Source: Mesorhizobium sp. YM1C-6-2 | GTDB taxonomy: Bacteria; Pseudomonadota; Alphaproteobacteria; Rhizobiales; Rhizobiaceae | NCBI RefSeq assembly: GCF_003666685.1 | Contig: NZ_RCIZ01000002.1 | Coordinates: 82,501-146,500 of the forward strand | DNA: 64,000 nucleotides | Direction: 5' to 3' | Shown: one piece after another, positions 37,915 through 46,892 of the stretch | Layout: each line of letters starts with the position of its first letter | Position numbering within the stretch: position 1 is the first letter of the stretch | Made by a program: the position numbers and the translations under genes | Notes under the pieces: model-generated | Database searches by the model: none | Told to the model about the DNA's origin: nothing | The model's input: only the letters and a program-made list of their open reading frames with translations

Positions 37915-38697
37915 ATGACCGACGTGATCACCACGCGCCGCGAGGGCGGCATCCTCGAAGTCACGCTCGACCGGCCCAAGGCGAACGCCATCGATTTGAA
38001 GACATCGCGGCTGATGGGCGAGACCTTCAAGGCCTTCCGTGACGATCCGGAGCTGCGCGTCGGCATAGTCAAGACTGCCGGCGACAAGTTCTTCTGCGCC
38101 GGCTGGGACCTCAAGGCGGCAGCCGCCGGCGACGCGGTCGACGGCGACTACGGTGTCGGCGGCTTCGCCGGCCTGCAGGAACTGCGCGACATGAACAAGC
38201 CGGTGATCGCCTGCGTCAACGGCATGGCGGTGGGCGGCGGCTTCGAGCTGGCGCTGTCCTGCGACATGATCATCGCATCCGATCATTCGAGCTTTGCGCT
38301 GCCGGAAATCCGCGCCGGCACACTGGCCGACGCCGCGACGGTCAAGCTGCCGAAACGCATTCCCTATCACGTCGCCATGGACCTGCTGCTCACCGGCCGC
38401 TGGATGGATGTCGCAGAGGCGCATCGCTGGGGCCTGGTCAACGAGGTGCTGCCCAAGGAAAAGCTCGAGGAGCGCGTCTGGGAGCTTGCCCGGCTACTGG
38501 CCTCCGGCCCGCCGCTGGTCTTCGCCGCGATCAAGGAGGTGGCGCGGGAGGCCGAAGGCATGACCTTCCAGGATGCGATGAACCGCATCACCAAGCGCCA
38601 GTTCCGCACCGTCGACGTCCTCTACGGCTCGGAGGACAATCTCGAAGGCTTCAAGGCCTTTGCCGAGAAGCGCGATCCCGTCTGGAAGGGCCGCTAG
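37915..38697 (+). CDS. caiD: Carnitinyl-CoA dehydratase (CaiD)
   Basis: 260 residues, enoyl-CoA hydratase/isomerase fold. It matches CaiD along its length: EVTLDRPKANAIDLKTS, FRDDPELRVGIV, KFFCAGWDLKAAA, GGFAGLQEL, and the same last residues FAEKRDPVWKGR. It interconverts crotonobetainyl-CoA and L-carnitinyl-CoA. The start codon immediately follows the ligase stop, closing the operon. Together with the ligase and acyl-CoA dehydrogenase it would feed gamma-butyrobetaine into the carnitine dehydrogenase route; a thioesterase releasing carnitine is not seen here. Confidence 0.92.
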   Translation: MTDVITTRREGGILEVTLDRPKANAIDLKTSRLMGETFKAFRDDPELRVGIVKTAGDKFFCAGWDLKAAAAGDAVDGDYGVGGFAGLQELRDMNKPVIACVNGMAVGGGFELALSCDMIIASDHSSFALPEIRAGTLADAATVKLPKRIPYHVAMDLLLTGRWMDVAEAHRWGLVNEVLPKEKLEERVWELARLLASGPPLVFAAIKEVAREAEGMTFQDAMNRITKRQFRTVDVLYGSEDNLEGFKAFAEKRDPVWKGR

Positions 38698-38720
38698 TCT
38701 AGAGCCAGCCTCTGCGCTCC

Positions 38721-38736
38721 TGACAGAAGGCTGTCA
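38721..38736. promoter_or_regulatory. Dyad TGACAG-N4-CTGTCA
   Basis: A perfect 6-bp dyad with spacer AAGG, 24 bp after the caiD stop and 131 bp before the MFS start. It may be an operator for the MFS gene. The remainder of the gap 38698-38866 holds one further dyad, described at 38808. Confidence 0.35.
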
Positions 38737-38807
38737 TGACGTTCTGCTATTGCTCCCAGTCCGTCCATTGCGGTTTTCAGCCGCGGACGCGATCTGCCGT
38801 GAAGTGA

Positions 38808-38841
38808 CGAATGTTATGTCGGCTGCGAAGCCGGACATTCG
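38808..38841 (+). promoter_or_regulatory. Stem-loop or operator upstream of the MFS gene
   Basis: CGAATGT (38808-38814) pairs with ACATTCG (38835-38841), and within it CGGCT (38820-38824) pairs with AGCCG (38829-38833) around GCGA. It ends 26 bp before the MFS start codon, so it could be a repressor site or an mRNA leader structure. Confidence 0.4.
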
Positions 38842-38866
38842 TCCTCGATACGAAGAGGAGCGACAC

Positions 38867-40443
38867 ATGGACATGCGGGACACACTGCCCAAGGCACACC
38901 GCGCAAGGCAAGCCGCCGCGAGTGGATCGGACTCGCGGTCATCGCGCTGCCCTGCCTGCTCTATTCGATGGACCTCACGGTGCTGAATCTCGCGGTGCCG
39001 GCGATCACCGCCGACCTCAATCCGAGCGCCACGGAGCTTCTCTGGATCGTCGACATATACGGCTTCATGATCGCCGGCGCGCTGATCACCATGGGCACGC
39101 TCGGCGATCGCATCGGCCGGCGCAAGCTCCTGATGATCGGTGCCTTCGCCTTCGGCCTTGCCTCGATTCTCGCCGCTTTCGCCAACAGCGCCGGGATGCT
39201 GATCGTCGCTCGGGCCTTGCTCGGCCTGTCGGCTGCGACGCTCGCACCGTCGACCCTGTCGCTGATCTCAAACATGTTCCCGGACCCGAAGGAGCGTACT
39301 TTCGCCATCGGTGTCTGGATCTCCAGCTTCTCGGCCGGCGGCGCCATCGGGCCGGTGATCGGCGGGATCCTGCTGACGTGGTTCTGGTGGGGCTCCGTCT
39401 TCCTGATCGCGGTGCCGGTGATGATCCTGCTGTTGGCGGTGGCCCCACGCCTGCTGCCCGAATATCGCGACGAGAATGCGGGCCGGATCGACCTCGTCAG
39501 CGCTGCGTTGTCGCTCGCTGCCGTGCTCGCCACGATCTACGGCATCAAGCATGCGGCATCCTCTGCGTTCGACGCCGAGGCGATGGTTGCGATCCTGGCG
39601 GGCCTCGCCGTCGGCATCGTCTTCGCGCGGCGGCAGCGGCGGCTGGCCGAGCCGCTGATCGATCTGAAGCTGTTCAGGTCGCTGAAATTCTCGGCGTCGC
39701 TCGGCATCAACGTGCTTGGCTTCTTCGCCGCCTTCGGCATCTTTCTGCTCACGGCGCAATATCTGCAGCTTGTTCTCGGTCTGTCGCCGCTGGCGGCGGG
39801 GCTGTGGAGCGCGCCGTCCTCGATCGGCTTCATCGCGGGCTCGCTCCTGGCGCCAAGACTGCTCGGCAGCATGCGGCCTGCCTATGTCATGGCGGGCGGC
39901 TATGCGGTCACGGCGGCAAGCTTTCTGCTGATGGCGCAGGCGGCGTCGATGGGCTCGCTCTATCTGCTGGTGACGAGCTATATCATCATGTCGTTCGGCC
40001 TGGCGCCGATCTTCACCCTTTCCACCGACCTCATCATCGGCACGGTGCCGCCGGAGCGGGCGGGAACGGCCGCGGGGCTTGCCGAAACGAGTTCGGAATT
40101 CGGCGGTGCGCTCGGCATCGCCATCCTCGGCAGCATCGTGACCGCGCTCTATGCCAGCGGCATGGCGGCCTTCGACGGCGGCGGACTGAGCCGGGAGGCG
40201 CTGGTCGCCGCGCGCGAGACGATCGGCGGCGCCGTGGATCAGGCGGCGAATATCGGCGGAGTGGCCGGCGATCTGCTGCTTGCCGAGACGCGCGAAGCCT
40301 ATGCCAGTGCATTTCACGCGGTAACGCTGGTTTGCGCGGCCGTCTCGCTGCTCGCCGGCCTGGTGGCGCTGCTCGTCCTCGGGCGCATCAAGCCCGACGC
40401 CGAGGAGAAATGCGAGGAAAGCAGTGTAGAGGCGGCCGCCTAG
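38867..40443 (+). pseudogene. DHA2-type MFS efflux transporter, apparent 5' frameshift
   Basis: From 38968 the frame encodes 491 residues of a 14-helix drug/H+ antiporter (SmvA-like): MDLTVLNLAVPAI, GDRIGRRKLL in loop 2-3, and many later helices. Its expected beginning, REWIGLAVIALPCLLYS, lies upstream in the same frame but has no start codon before a stop. The natural start appears to be ATG 38867, with AGAGGAG before it, but this is in the neighbouring frame and opens MDMRDTLPKAHRA. A one-base slip near 38905-38918 would join the two. Either the gene is disrupted, or the sequence has an error, or translation begins at 38968 without most of helix 1. Confidence 0.75.
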
Positions 40444-40561
40444 CCGGCTCTACGCGCCATGCGCGGCACGGCGGCTGCGGACGTTGCAGGAATGGATGAA
40501 CCTCCCGTAGGCTGTGGATGCGAGCGCCCGGCGCTCTATCTTCGCCGTCGAGGAGGCGGGC

Positions 40562-41506
40562 ATGGCGGCACATTCAGGCTCCAGGACGGTCATCTATGCG
40601 GCGCTGGTGGGCAATACGCTGATCGCCCTTACCAAGTTCGTGGCGGCCTGGTTCACCGGCAGTTCTGCGATGCTGTCGGAGGGCGTCCATTCGGTCGTCG
40701 ACACCGGCAACGGGCTGTTGTTGCTCTATGGTCTGCACCGCGCCTCCCGCCCGGCGGACCTCTCGCACCCCTTTGGTCACGGCAGGGAGCTCTATTTCTG
40801 GAGCTTCATCGTCGCGCTTCTGGTTTTCGCTCTCGGTTCCGGCATCGCCTTCTACGAAGGCGTCATGCACATCATGGAGCCGGAGCCCGCGACCGACCCG
40901 ATGGTCGCCTATGTCGTGCTCGGTCTATCGATGCTGTTCGAGGGGTATTCGTGGCGCGTGGCGCTGAAGGAGTTCCGTACCGTCAAGGGCAAGTTGAGCT
41001 ATGTCGCGGCGGTCAGGCGGAGCAAGGATCCCAGCGTCTATACCGTGCTCTTCGAGGACAGCGCCGCCCTGCTAGGCTTGGCGATCGCCTTTCTGGGCAT
41101 TCTTGGCGCGCAGGTGCTCGGCATCCCGGAGCTCGACGGTCTCGCTTCGATCGGCATATCGCTCATCCTTGGCGCGACCGCGATATTCCTGGCGATGGAG
41201 AGCAAGGGACTGCTGATGGGCGAGGAGGCGCTGCCCGAAGTGCAGCAGGCCATCCGGTCGATCATCGAGCGGGATCGGGACGTGGTGAAGCTCAACGGGC
41301 TCATCACAATTCATCTCGGTCCCGATCAGATCGTCGTCGCGCTCAGCCTGGAGTTTCGCGACGAAATGACCGTGCCGGAGGTGGAGGCCTGCATTGCGCG
41401 GCTCGAGGCTGCCTTGCGCACGGAACGCAACGACATCACCGGGCTGTTCGTCAAACCGCAGACGGCGCGGGCCTGGCAGGAGCGCCGCGCGCGGCTTTCG
41501 AGCTGA
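40562..41506 (+). CDS. Cation diffusion facilitator family transporter
   Basis: 314 residues with about five or six membrane segments. The family metal motifs are visible: LSEGVHSVVDTGN in helix 2, HPFGHGRELYFWS in the loop, and FEDSAALLG in helix 5. CDF proteins export divalent cations such as Zn2+ or Mn2+ in exchange for protons; helix-2 and helix-5 residues here do not settle the metal. The ATG at 40562 has GAGGAGG directly upstream; 16 residues of the longer ORF are ignored. Confidence 0.9.
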   Translation: MAAHSGSRTVIYAALVGNTLIALTKFVAAWFTGSSAMLSEGVHSVVDTGNGLLLLYGLHRASRPADLSHPFGHGRELYFWSFIVALLVFALGSGIAFYEGVMHIMEPEPATDPMVAYVVLGLSMLFEGYSWRVALKEFRTVKGKLSYVAAVRRSKDPSVYTVLFEDSAALLGLAIAFLGILGAQVLGIPELDGLASIGISLILGATAIFLAMESKGLLMGEEALPEVQQAIRSIIERDRDVVKLNGLITIHLGPDQIVVALSLEFRDEMTVPEVEACIARLEAALRTERNDITGLFVKPQTARAWQERRARLSS

Positions 41507-41507
41507 C

Positions 41508-42101
41508 TCAGTTCAGCGGGATGTCGTTGCCCGCCTTGCCCGACTGGTAGGTCTCCGAGAGACGATCGTAGGTCGCCGCGATCTTGCCGATGCGGGCCTC
41601 CAGCCGCGACCGCTCGACTTCCGGCAACTCGCGAACGAGCTTCCGGATCGAATAGCTTTTCCAATAGGCGTTCTCGGACCGGTAGCCGCCGGGATCGAGC
41701 GTGAAGACCTCCTTCAGGATGCGGAGATCGTGCGGGATGGCGAAGCTGTCGCGCGAATCCTCGTGGCTGAAGAGGTAGTAGAAATTGTCGAAGCCGGTCC
41801 AGGTGATCGCCGACAGGCAGAGCGAGCATGGCTCGTGGGTTGTGAGGAAGATCGCATCCTTGGTGTCGACGCGCTCGGCCTTGGGCATTTCGTAGAAGCG
41901 CTTCAGGCAATGCATCTCGCCGTGCCAGAGCGGATTCTCCGTCTCGTTGTTGGTCTCGGCCAGAACCAGCGAGCGGTCGTCCTTTTGCAGGATCGCCGCG
42001 CCGAACAGCTTGTTGCCTCCGTCCACGCCGCCAGCCGTCTTCGGAACGATGTCGTGCTCGATCACGTCGAGCAACCGGTCGATGAGGGAGATGTCTGTCA
42101 T
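41508..42101 (-). CDS. Zinc deaminase family protein of the purine operon
   Basis: 197 residues with His60-Gly-Glu62 and Pro91-Cys92-x-x-Cys95 (EPCSLC), the zinc and proton-shuttle residues of the cytidine/guanine deaminase fold. Sequence outside the motifs (GGNKLFGAAIL, TWTGFDNFYYLFSHEDSRDSF) differs from standard cytidine deaminases. It is the last gene of the minus-strand purine operon, one base after ureidoglycolate lyase, so a purine base or nucleoside is a reasonable substrate. It converges with the CDF gene. Confidence 0.8.
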   Translation of the reverse strand: MTDISLIDRLLDVIEHDIVPKTAGGVDGGNKLFGAAILQKDDRSLVLAETNNETENPLWHGEMHCLKRFYEMPKAERVDTKDAIFLTTHEPCSLCLSAITWTGFDNFYYLFSHEDSRDSFAIPHDLRILKEVFTLDPGGYRSENAYWKSYSIRKLVRELPEVERSRLEARIGKIAATYDRLSETYQSGKAGNDIPLN

Positions 42102-42102
42102 G

Positions 42103-42600
42103 TCACTTCTGCAATTGGATTTCGTATGGATCGGAGAAGAAGAACTCTTCCAGATTGTTGCCGGCTCCGCCGCGGTCGACGATTAGAAAGTCCTGTGGTT
42201 CGCCGATCGGCGTCAGCACGCCGTGCCAGCTGTTGCGTGGATAGTTCACGCCCTGGCCGGGCTGGGTGAGGAAGGCGTGAGGCTTGCCCGGCGTGCCGTT
42301 CTCGTCGTGGCAGACGACAACGAGGAAAGGACGCGGCGACAGCGGCACGAAAGCCTGGCTGCCGAGCGGGTGACGCTCGACCATGGTCAGCTTCAGCGGG
42401 ACGTCGTAGGGCATCGCCTTGGCGAGGCTGATCAGCACATGGCCGCCTGGCCCGGTTGCTTCCGGGCGGGCGAGCGCATGGTAGCGCTCCGTCTTGCCGG
42501 CATTGATCGGGTAGTGATTGTCGCCGCTGGCGTCGATCACGTCGCCGAAGGCCGCGAAGTTTTCGCGCGTCAGCAGTTCAGCCGTGATGACCTTGCTCAT
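42103..42600 (-). CDS. allA: Ureidoglycolate lyase
   Basis: 165 residues. It cleaves ureidoglycolate to glyoxylate and urea, the last ring-carbon step of allantoin breakdown. Family features are ENFAAFGDVIDASG near the start, HPLGSQAFVPLSPRPFLVVV, GVNYPRNSWHGVLTPI and a terminal region with DRGG. The start at 42600 (MSKVITAELL) overlaps the allE stop by four bases; the longer ORF runs into allE. Translational coupling through the operon is likely. Confidence 0.93.
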   Translation of the reverse strand: MSKVITAELLTRENFAAFGDVIDASGDNHYPINAGKTERYHALARPEATGPGGHVLISLAKAMPYDVPLKLTMVERHPLGSQAFVPLSPRPFLVVVCHDENGTPGKPHAFLTQPGQGVNYPRNSWHGVLTPIGEPQDFLIVDRGGAGNNLEEFFFSDPYEIQLQK

Positions 42601-43445
42601 CGGCTGAACCCGCCCAGCTTCGCGTGGCGGTTGACGTCCTTGTAGAGGAGGTAGCGGAAGCGCCCCGGGCCGCCGGCATAGCAGGCCTGCGGACAGAAGG
42701 CGCGCAGCCACATGAAGTCGCCGGCCTCAACCTCGACCCAGTCCTGGTTCAGCCGGTAGACCGCTTTCCCTTCCAGCACATAGAGGCCGTGCTCCATGAC
42801 ATGCGTCTCGGGGAACGGGATGACGCCGCCCGGCTCGAAGGTGACGACCGTCACGTGCATGTCGTGGCGGACATCGTCGGGATCGACGAAACGCGTGGTC
42901 GCCCAGCGGCCGCCGGTATCGGGCATCGGGTTGGGGGCGACGTCGTTCTCATTGACGAAAATAGGTTCCGGCACGTCGATCCCGTCGACAACCTCATACG
43001 CCTTGCGGATCCAGTGGAAGCGCGCTTCGGAACGACCCCGGTTGGCGATGCTCCACTCCGAGCCGGGCGGCAGGAAGGCGTAGCCTCCTGGCTTCATCCT
43101 GTAGGATTTGCCGCCGACCTTGACGGTGATCTCACCTTCGAGGACGAAGAGCACACCCTCCGCAGCCTGGTCCGGCTCAGGCTTGTTGCTGCCGCCGCCG
43201 GGCTGCACCTCCATCACATATTGCGAGAAGGTCTCGGCGAAGCCGGACAGCGGCCGGGCGATCACCCAGGCGCGCGTACCGTCCCAGAAGGGCAGGCGGC
43301 TCGCCACAATGTCGCTGAACTCGCGTTTCGGGATGACGGCATAGGCCTCGGTGAAGACCGCCCTGTCGGTGATCAGGTCGGTCTGCGGCGGCAGGCCGCC
43401 GCGAGGCGCGTAGTAGCTGCGGACGGGAGCGGCGGATTTTCTCAT
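42597..43445 (-). CDS. allE: (S)-ureidoglycine aminohydrolase, bicupin
   Basis: 282 residues forming two cupin domains (first around EGVLFVLEGEITVKVGGKSYRMKPG, second around THVMEHGLYVLEGKAVYRL with the Mn2+-binding Glu/His residues). It hydrolyses ureidoglycine to ureidoglycolate and ammonia, supplying the lyase encoded next. The opening YYAPRGGLPPQTDLITDRAVFTEAY is highly typical of AllE/UGHY. Starts inside the 3' end of the allantoinase gene (ATGA overlap). Confidence 0.93.
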   Translation of the reverse strand: MRKSAAPVRSYYAPRGGLPPQTDLITDRAVFTEAYAVIPKREFSDIVASRLPFWDGTRAWVIARPLSGFAETFSQYVMEVQPGGGSNKPEPDQAAEGVLFVLEGEITVKVGGKSYRMKPGGYAFLPPGSEWSIANRGRSEARFHWIRKAYEVVDGIDVPEPIFVNENDVAPNPMPDTGGRWATTRFVDPDDVRHDMHVTVVTFEPGGVIPFPETHVMEHGLYVLEGKAVYRLNQDWVEVEAGDFMWLRAFCPQACYAGGPGRFRYLLYKDVNRHAKLGGFSR

Positions 43446-44860
43446 GACGGCAGGATTTCTCTCAACCTGAGCAATGCGATGCGTTCAACCTGTTTGCAGG
43501 CGGTGGCGAATTCGGTGGCGCGGTCGTTGCCGATGCGGGTCTCGAAAGCCGCGAGAATCTCTTCCTTGGTCTTGCCTTTCACGGAAATGATGAATGGGAA
43601 GCCGAAGGTCGAGACATAGGCAGAATTGAGCTTCGAGAAGAGCTCGCGCTCTGCGTCGGTGAGGGCGTCGAGTCCTGCGGAGGCCTGCTCTTTCGTCGAT
43701 TCCGGCGTCAGGCGCCTGGCGGCGGCGAGCTTGCCGGCGAGGTCGGGGTGGGCGTTGAGCACACCGAGCCGCTCCTTGTCGCTCGCCGCTCGGAAGATTC
43801 GGCAGAGCGCATTGTGCAGGCCGCCGGCGCTATCGTGGGCGGGGCCCAGCTCCAGTTCGTAGGCGCGCTCGGCGATCCAGGGGGAATGCTCGAATATGCC
43901 GCCGAAACGCGCGACGAAGTCGTCGTGGTCCATTCTGGACGGCCTGACCGCCTGCGGCTGGAAAGGGTGCGTCTCCCTCCAGTGGCGTGCGATGTCGATA
44001 CGCCGCGCCAGCCACACTTTGTCATGGCTCTTCACGTAGCCGATGAAGCGCTGGAGCGCTGCCGCGCGGCCCGGCCGGCCGACCAGCCGGCAATGCAGGC
44101 CGATGTTCATCATGCGCGGGCGGCCCGCCTTGCCCTCCGCATAGAGCGTGTCGAAGCTGTCCTTCAGATAGGCGAAGAACTGGTCGCCCGAGCTGAAGCC
44201 CTGCGGGGTCGCGAAACGCATGTCGTTGGCGTCGAGCGTGTAGGGAATGATGAGCTGCGCGCGGCCGTCATGCTCGAACCAGTAGGGCAGCTCGTCGTCA
44301 TAGGTGTCGGAGACGTAGTCGAAGCCGCCTTCCTCGGCGGCCAGCCTGACCGTGTTGACCGAGGTGCGGCCGGTGTACCAGCCAGTCGGCCGCTCGCCGG
44401 TCACCTCGCGGTGCAGCTTGATCGCCTCTTCCATGTGGTGGCGCTCGTCGTCGGCCGAATAGTCGCGGTAGTCGATCCATTTCAGCCCGTGCGAGGCAAT
44501 CTCCCATCCGGCCTCCTGCATCGCCGCGACCTGGTCGGGAGAGCGGGCGAGCGCGGTTGCCACGCCGTAGCAGGTGACCGGCACCCCGGCCTCGGTGAAC
44601 ATGTGGTGCAGCCGCCAGAAGCCGGCGCGCGCGCCGTATTCGTAGATCGATTCCATATTCCAGTGGCGGATGCCCTGCCAGGGCGCCGCGCCGACGATTT
44701 CCGACAGGAACGCTTCCGAGGCCGCGTCGCCATGCAACACGCAGTTCTCGCCGCCTTCCTCGTAGTTGACGACGAACTGCACGCAGACATGGGCGCCGCC
44801 GGGCCATTGGGGATCAGGCGGGTTGCGGCCGTAACCGCGCATATCTCTTTCGTATCGCAT
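43442..44860 (-). CDS. Allantoinase (PuuE) fused to OHCU decarboxylase
   Basis: 472 residues from MRYERDM. Residues 1-about 300 are a polysaccharide-deacetylase-fold allantoinase (RDMRGYGRNPPDPQWPGGA, EGGENCVLHGD, SHGLKWIDY, GWYTGRTSVNT). Residues from about 308 on form OHCU decarboxylase (FVARFGGIFEHSPWIAERAY, LNAHPDLAGKLA with its active His, and FGFPFIISVKGK). One chain thus makes (S)-allantoin from OHCU and opens its ring to allantoate. The start at 44860 fits PuuE relatives; ATGs at 44887 and 44902 are possible. First gene of the operon with allE, allA and the deaminase, divergent from uraH. Confidence 0.92.
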   Translation of the reverse strand: MRYERDMRGYGRNPPDPQWPGGAHVCVQFVVNYEEGGENCVLHGDAASEAFLSEIVGAAPWQGIRHWNMESIYEYGARAGFWRLHHMFTEAGVPVTCYGVATALARSPDQVAAMQEAGWEIASHGLKWIDYRDYSADDERHHMEEAIKLHREVTGERPTGWYTGRTSVNTVRLAAEEGGFDYVSDTYDDELPYWFEHDGRAQLIIPYTLDANDMRFATPQGFSSGDQFFAYLKDSFDTLYAEGKAGRPRMMNIGLHCRLVGRPGRAAALQRFIGYVKSHDKVWLARRIDIARHWRETHPFQPQAVRPSRMDHDDFVARFGGIFEHSPWIAERAYELELGPAHDSAGGLHNALCRIFRAASDKERLGVLNAHPDLAGKLAAARRLTPESTKEQASAGLDALTDAERELFSKLNSAYVSTFGFPFIISVKGKTKEEILAAFETRIGNDRATEFATACKQVERIALLRLREILPS

Positions 44861-44928
44861 GGTGTCGCTGTTGCCTGTCCGCTGCATCTTTAGGATAATC
44901 AAAGGGTGTGGCGGGCATTCCCCCCAAA

Positions 44929-44941
44929 ATTTTTGAAAGTC
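44929..44941 (+). promoter_or_regulatory. Purine-cluster promoter motif, copy 1
   Basis: ATTTTTGAAAGTC in the divergent region between the allantoinase fusion gene (minus) and uraH (plus). The 12-base word TTTTTGAAAGTC occurs again at 52417-52428 in the divergent region between the LysR gene and the urate hydroxylase gene. A common regulator site is plausible. Confidence 0.4.
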
Positions 44942-45028
44942 TTTTCGTGGCCTTTCGCTTCACCCCGCCGACAGCATGGCATTTAATGGTGCAGAATTAT
45001 GCTTTCGATCGCAGGTAAGGAGGGGCCG

Positions 45029-45394
45029 ATGGCGAAAGTCGATGGCGGGCGCCTGACGACCCATGTACTCGATACCGCTTCCGGCCGACCGGCGGCAGGG
45101 CTGAAGATCGCGCTCTACCGTGTCAGCGGCAACTCGCATCGCAAGGTGAAGGAGGCCGTGACCAACGATGACGGGCGCTGCGACGAGCCCCTGCTCGAGG
45201 GGAAGGCGTTCCAGACCGGACAATACGAACTGATCTTTTTTGCCGGCGACTATCTCAGGGCGGCCGGCGCGACGCTGTCCGAGCCCCCGTTCCTCGACCA
45301 GATCCCGATCCGGTTCGGGATGGGGGAAGAAAAGCACTATCACGTGCCGCTCCTGCTTTCGCCTTACGGCTATTCCACCTACAGGGGGAGCTGA
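45029..45394 (+). CDS. uraH: 5-hydroxyisourate hydrolase
   Basis: 121 residues, transthyretin-like. It contains [23 protein letters not shown] at the start (with the first active-site His), a central [12 protein letters not shown] and the signature end [19 protein letters not shown], with His and Arg-Gly-Ser of the active site. It hydrolyses 5-hydroxyisourate to OHCU, between urate hydroxylase and the decarboxylase. ATG 45029 has TAAGGAGG upstream. Two bases separate it from xdhA. Confidence 0.95.
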   Translation: MAKVDGGRLTTHVLDTASGRPAAGLKIALYRVSGNSHRKVKEAVTNDDGRCDEPLLEGKAFQTGQYELIFFAGDYLRAAGATLSEPPFLDQIPIRFGMGEEKHYHVPLLLSPYGYSTYRGS

Positions 45395-45396
45395 GC

Positions 45397-46878
45397 ATGG
45401 CGAGGCCGAAGATCCGCAATGAGCTGCGCTTCATCCTCAACGGCGAGGATGTGGCGCTATCCGATGTCGGCCCGGACGAGACGCTGCTTGACTATCTGAG
45501 GCTTCGCCGTTCGCTGCGCGGCACCAAGGAAGGCTGCGCGGAAGGCGACTGTGGCGCCTGCACCGTCCTGGTCGGCAAGCTCGCTAGCGGCAAGCTCGTC
45601 TATGAGAACGTCAACGCCTGCATCCGCTTCCTCGGCTCGCTCGACGGCTGCCATGTCGTGACGGTTGAGCATCTCCGGGGGGAAGGCGGCAGCCTGCATC
45701 CCGTGCAGCAGGCGATGGTCGATTTCGACGGCTCGCAATGCGGCTTCTGCACGCCGGGCTTCGTCATGTCCCTCTATGCGTTGTGGATGCGCTCGCCCGA
45801 TCCGTCGGTCGCGGCGATCGAGAAGGCACTTCAGGGCAATCTCTGCCGCTGCACCGGCTATGAGGCGATCGTGCGCGCGGCCAGGGCGATTTCCCGCTAC
45901 GGCCAGGCGGCAAAAGATCCGCTCGCCACCGAACGCAAGCGCGTCGCCGCGAGGCTGGCTGCGATCAGGGACGGTTCGCGGGTAGAGATGGGCGAAGGCA
46001 AACGGCGGCTCGTCGTTCCCGCCGATGTCGATGATTTCGCATCCGTGCTGGACAAGGAGCCGGCCGCCACCATCGTAGCCGGCTCTACCGACGTCGGCCT
46101 CTGGGTGACCAAGCACATGCGCGACATCTCGCCGGCCGTCTTCATCGGCGGTCTCGACGGGCTGCGCGCGATCTCCGAGGTGAAGGGGCTCGTCACCATC
46201 GGCGCAGGCGTCACCTACAGCGAGGCCTTCTCGACGCTCGCAAAGCGTATTCCGGCGCTGGGGCCGCTGTTCGACCGGATCGGCGGAGAGCAAGTGCGCA
46301 ACATGGGCACGATTGGCGGCAATATCGCCAACGGCTCGCCGATCGGCGACACGCCGCCGCCCTTCATCGCGCTCGGCGCGACGCTGACCTTGCGCCGAGG
46401 CAAGAAGCGCCGGACGATCCCGCTTGAGGAATTCTTCATCGCCTATGGCAAGCAGGATCGGCGTCCGGGCGAATTCGTCGAAGCTGTGCACGTGCCGGTG
46501 CCTGCGAAAGGCTCACATTTCGCGGTCCACAAGGTCACCAAGCGCCGCGACGAGGACATCACGGCGACGCTCGGCGCCTTCCACCTGACGCTGGCGAAAA
46601 ACGGCACCGTCGCTTCGATCCGGATCGCCTATGGCGGCATGGCGGCGACGCCGAAGCGGGCGACCGCGGTCGAGGCGGCGTTGCTAGGCAAGCCATGGAC
46701 GGAAGCGGTGATCGAGGCGGCGCTGCCCGCCTATGATCTGGACTTCACCCCGCTGACCGATATGCGCGCGACGGCCGAATATCGGCAACTGGCTGCCAAG
46801 AACCTGCTCCGGCGTTTCTTCGCCGAGACGTCAGGCACCAAGGCGCCAGTCATGGTGACCAGGCAAGAGGCGGCCTGA
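45397..46878 (+). CDS. xdhA: Xanthine dehydrogenase small subunit (FeS/FAD)
   Basis: 493 residues. The plant-type [2Fe-2S] domain has Cys47, Cys52, Cys55 and Cys75; the second cluster domain has QCGFC (115, 118) and CRC (150, 152). The FAD domain from about residue 200 includes TIVAGSTDVGLWVTK and MGTIGGNIANGSPIGDTPP. Electrons from the molybdenum subunit pass through it to NAD. It is cotranscribed with uraH and separated from xdhB only by a GST gene. Confidence 0.95.
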   Translation: MARPKIRNELRFILNGEDVALSDVGPDETLLDYLRLRRSLRGTKEGCAEGDCGACTVLVGKLASGKLVYENVNACIRFLGSLDGCHVVTVEHLRGEGGSLHPVQQAMVDFDGSQCGFCTPGFVMSLYALWMRSPDPSVAAIEKALQGNLCRCTGYEAIVRAARAISRYGQAAKDPLATERKRVAARLAAIRDGSRVEMGEGKRRLVVPADVDDFASVLDKEPAATIVAGSTDVGLWVTKHMRDISPAVFIGGLDGLRAISEVKGLVTIGAGVTYSEAFSTLAKRIPALGPLFDRIGGEQVRNMGTIGGNIANGSPIGDTPPPFIALGATLTLRRGKKRRTIPLEEFFIAYGKQDRRPGEFVEAVHVPVPAKGSHFAVHKVTKRRDEDITATLGAFHLTLAKNGTVASIRIAYGGMAATPKRATAVEAALLGKPWTEAVIEAALPAYDLDFTPLTDMRATAEYRQLAAKNLLRRFFAETSGTKAPVMVTRQEAA

Positions 46879-46892
46879 GGCGGAGGCGGAGG

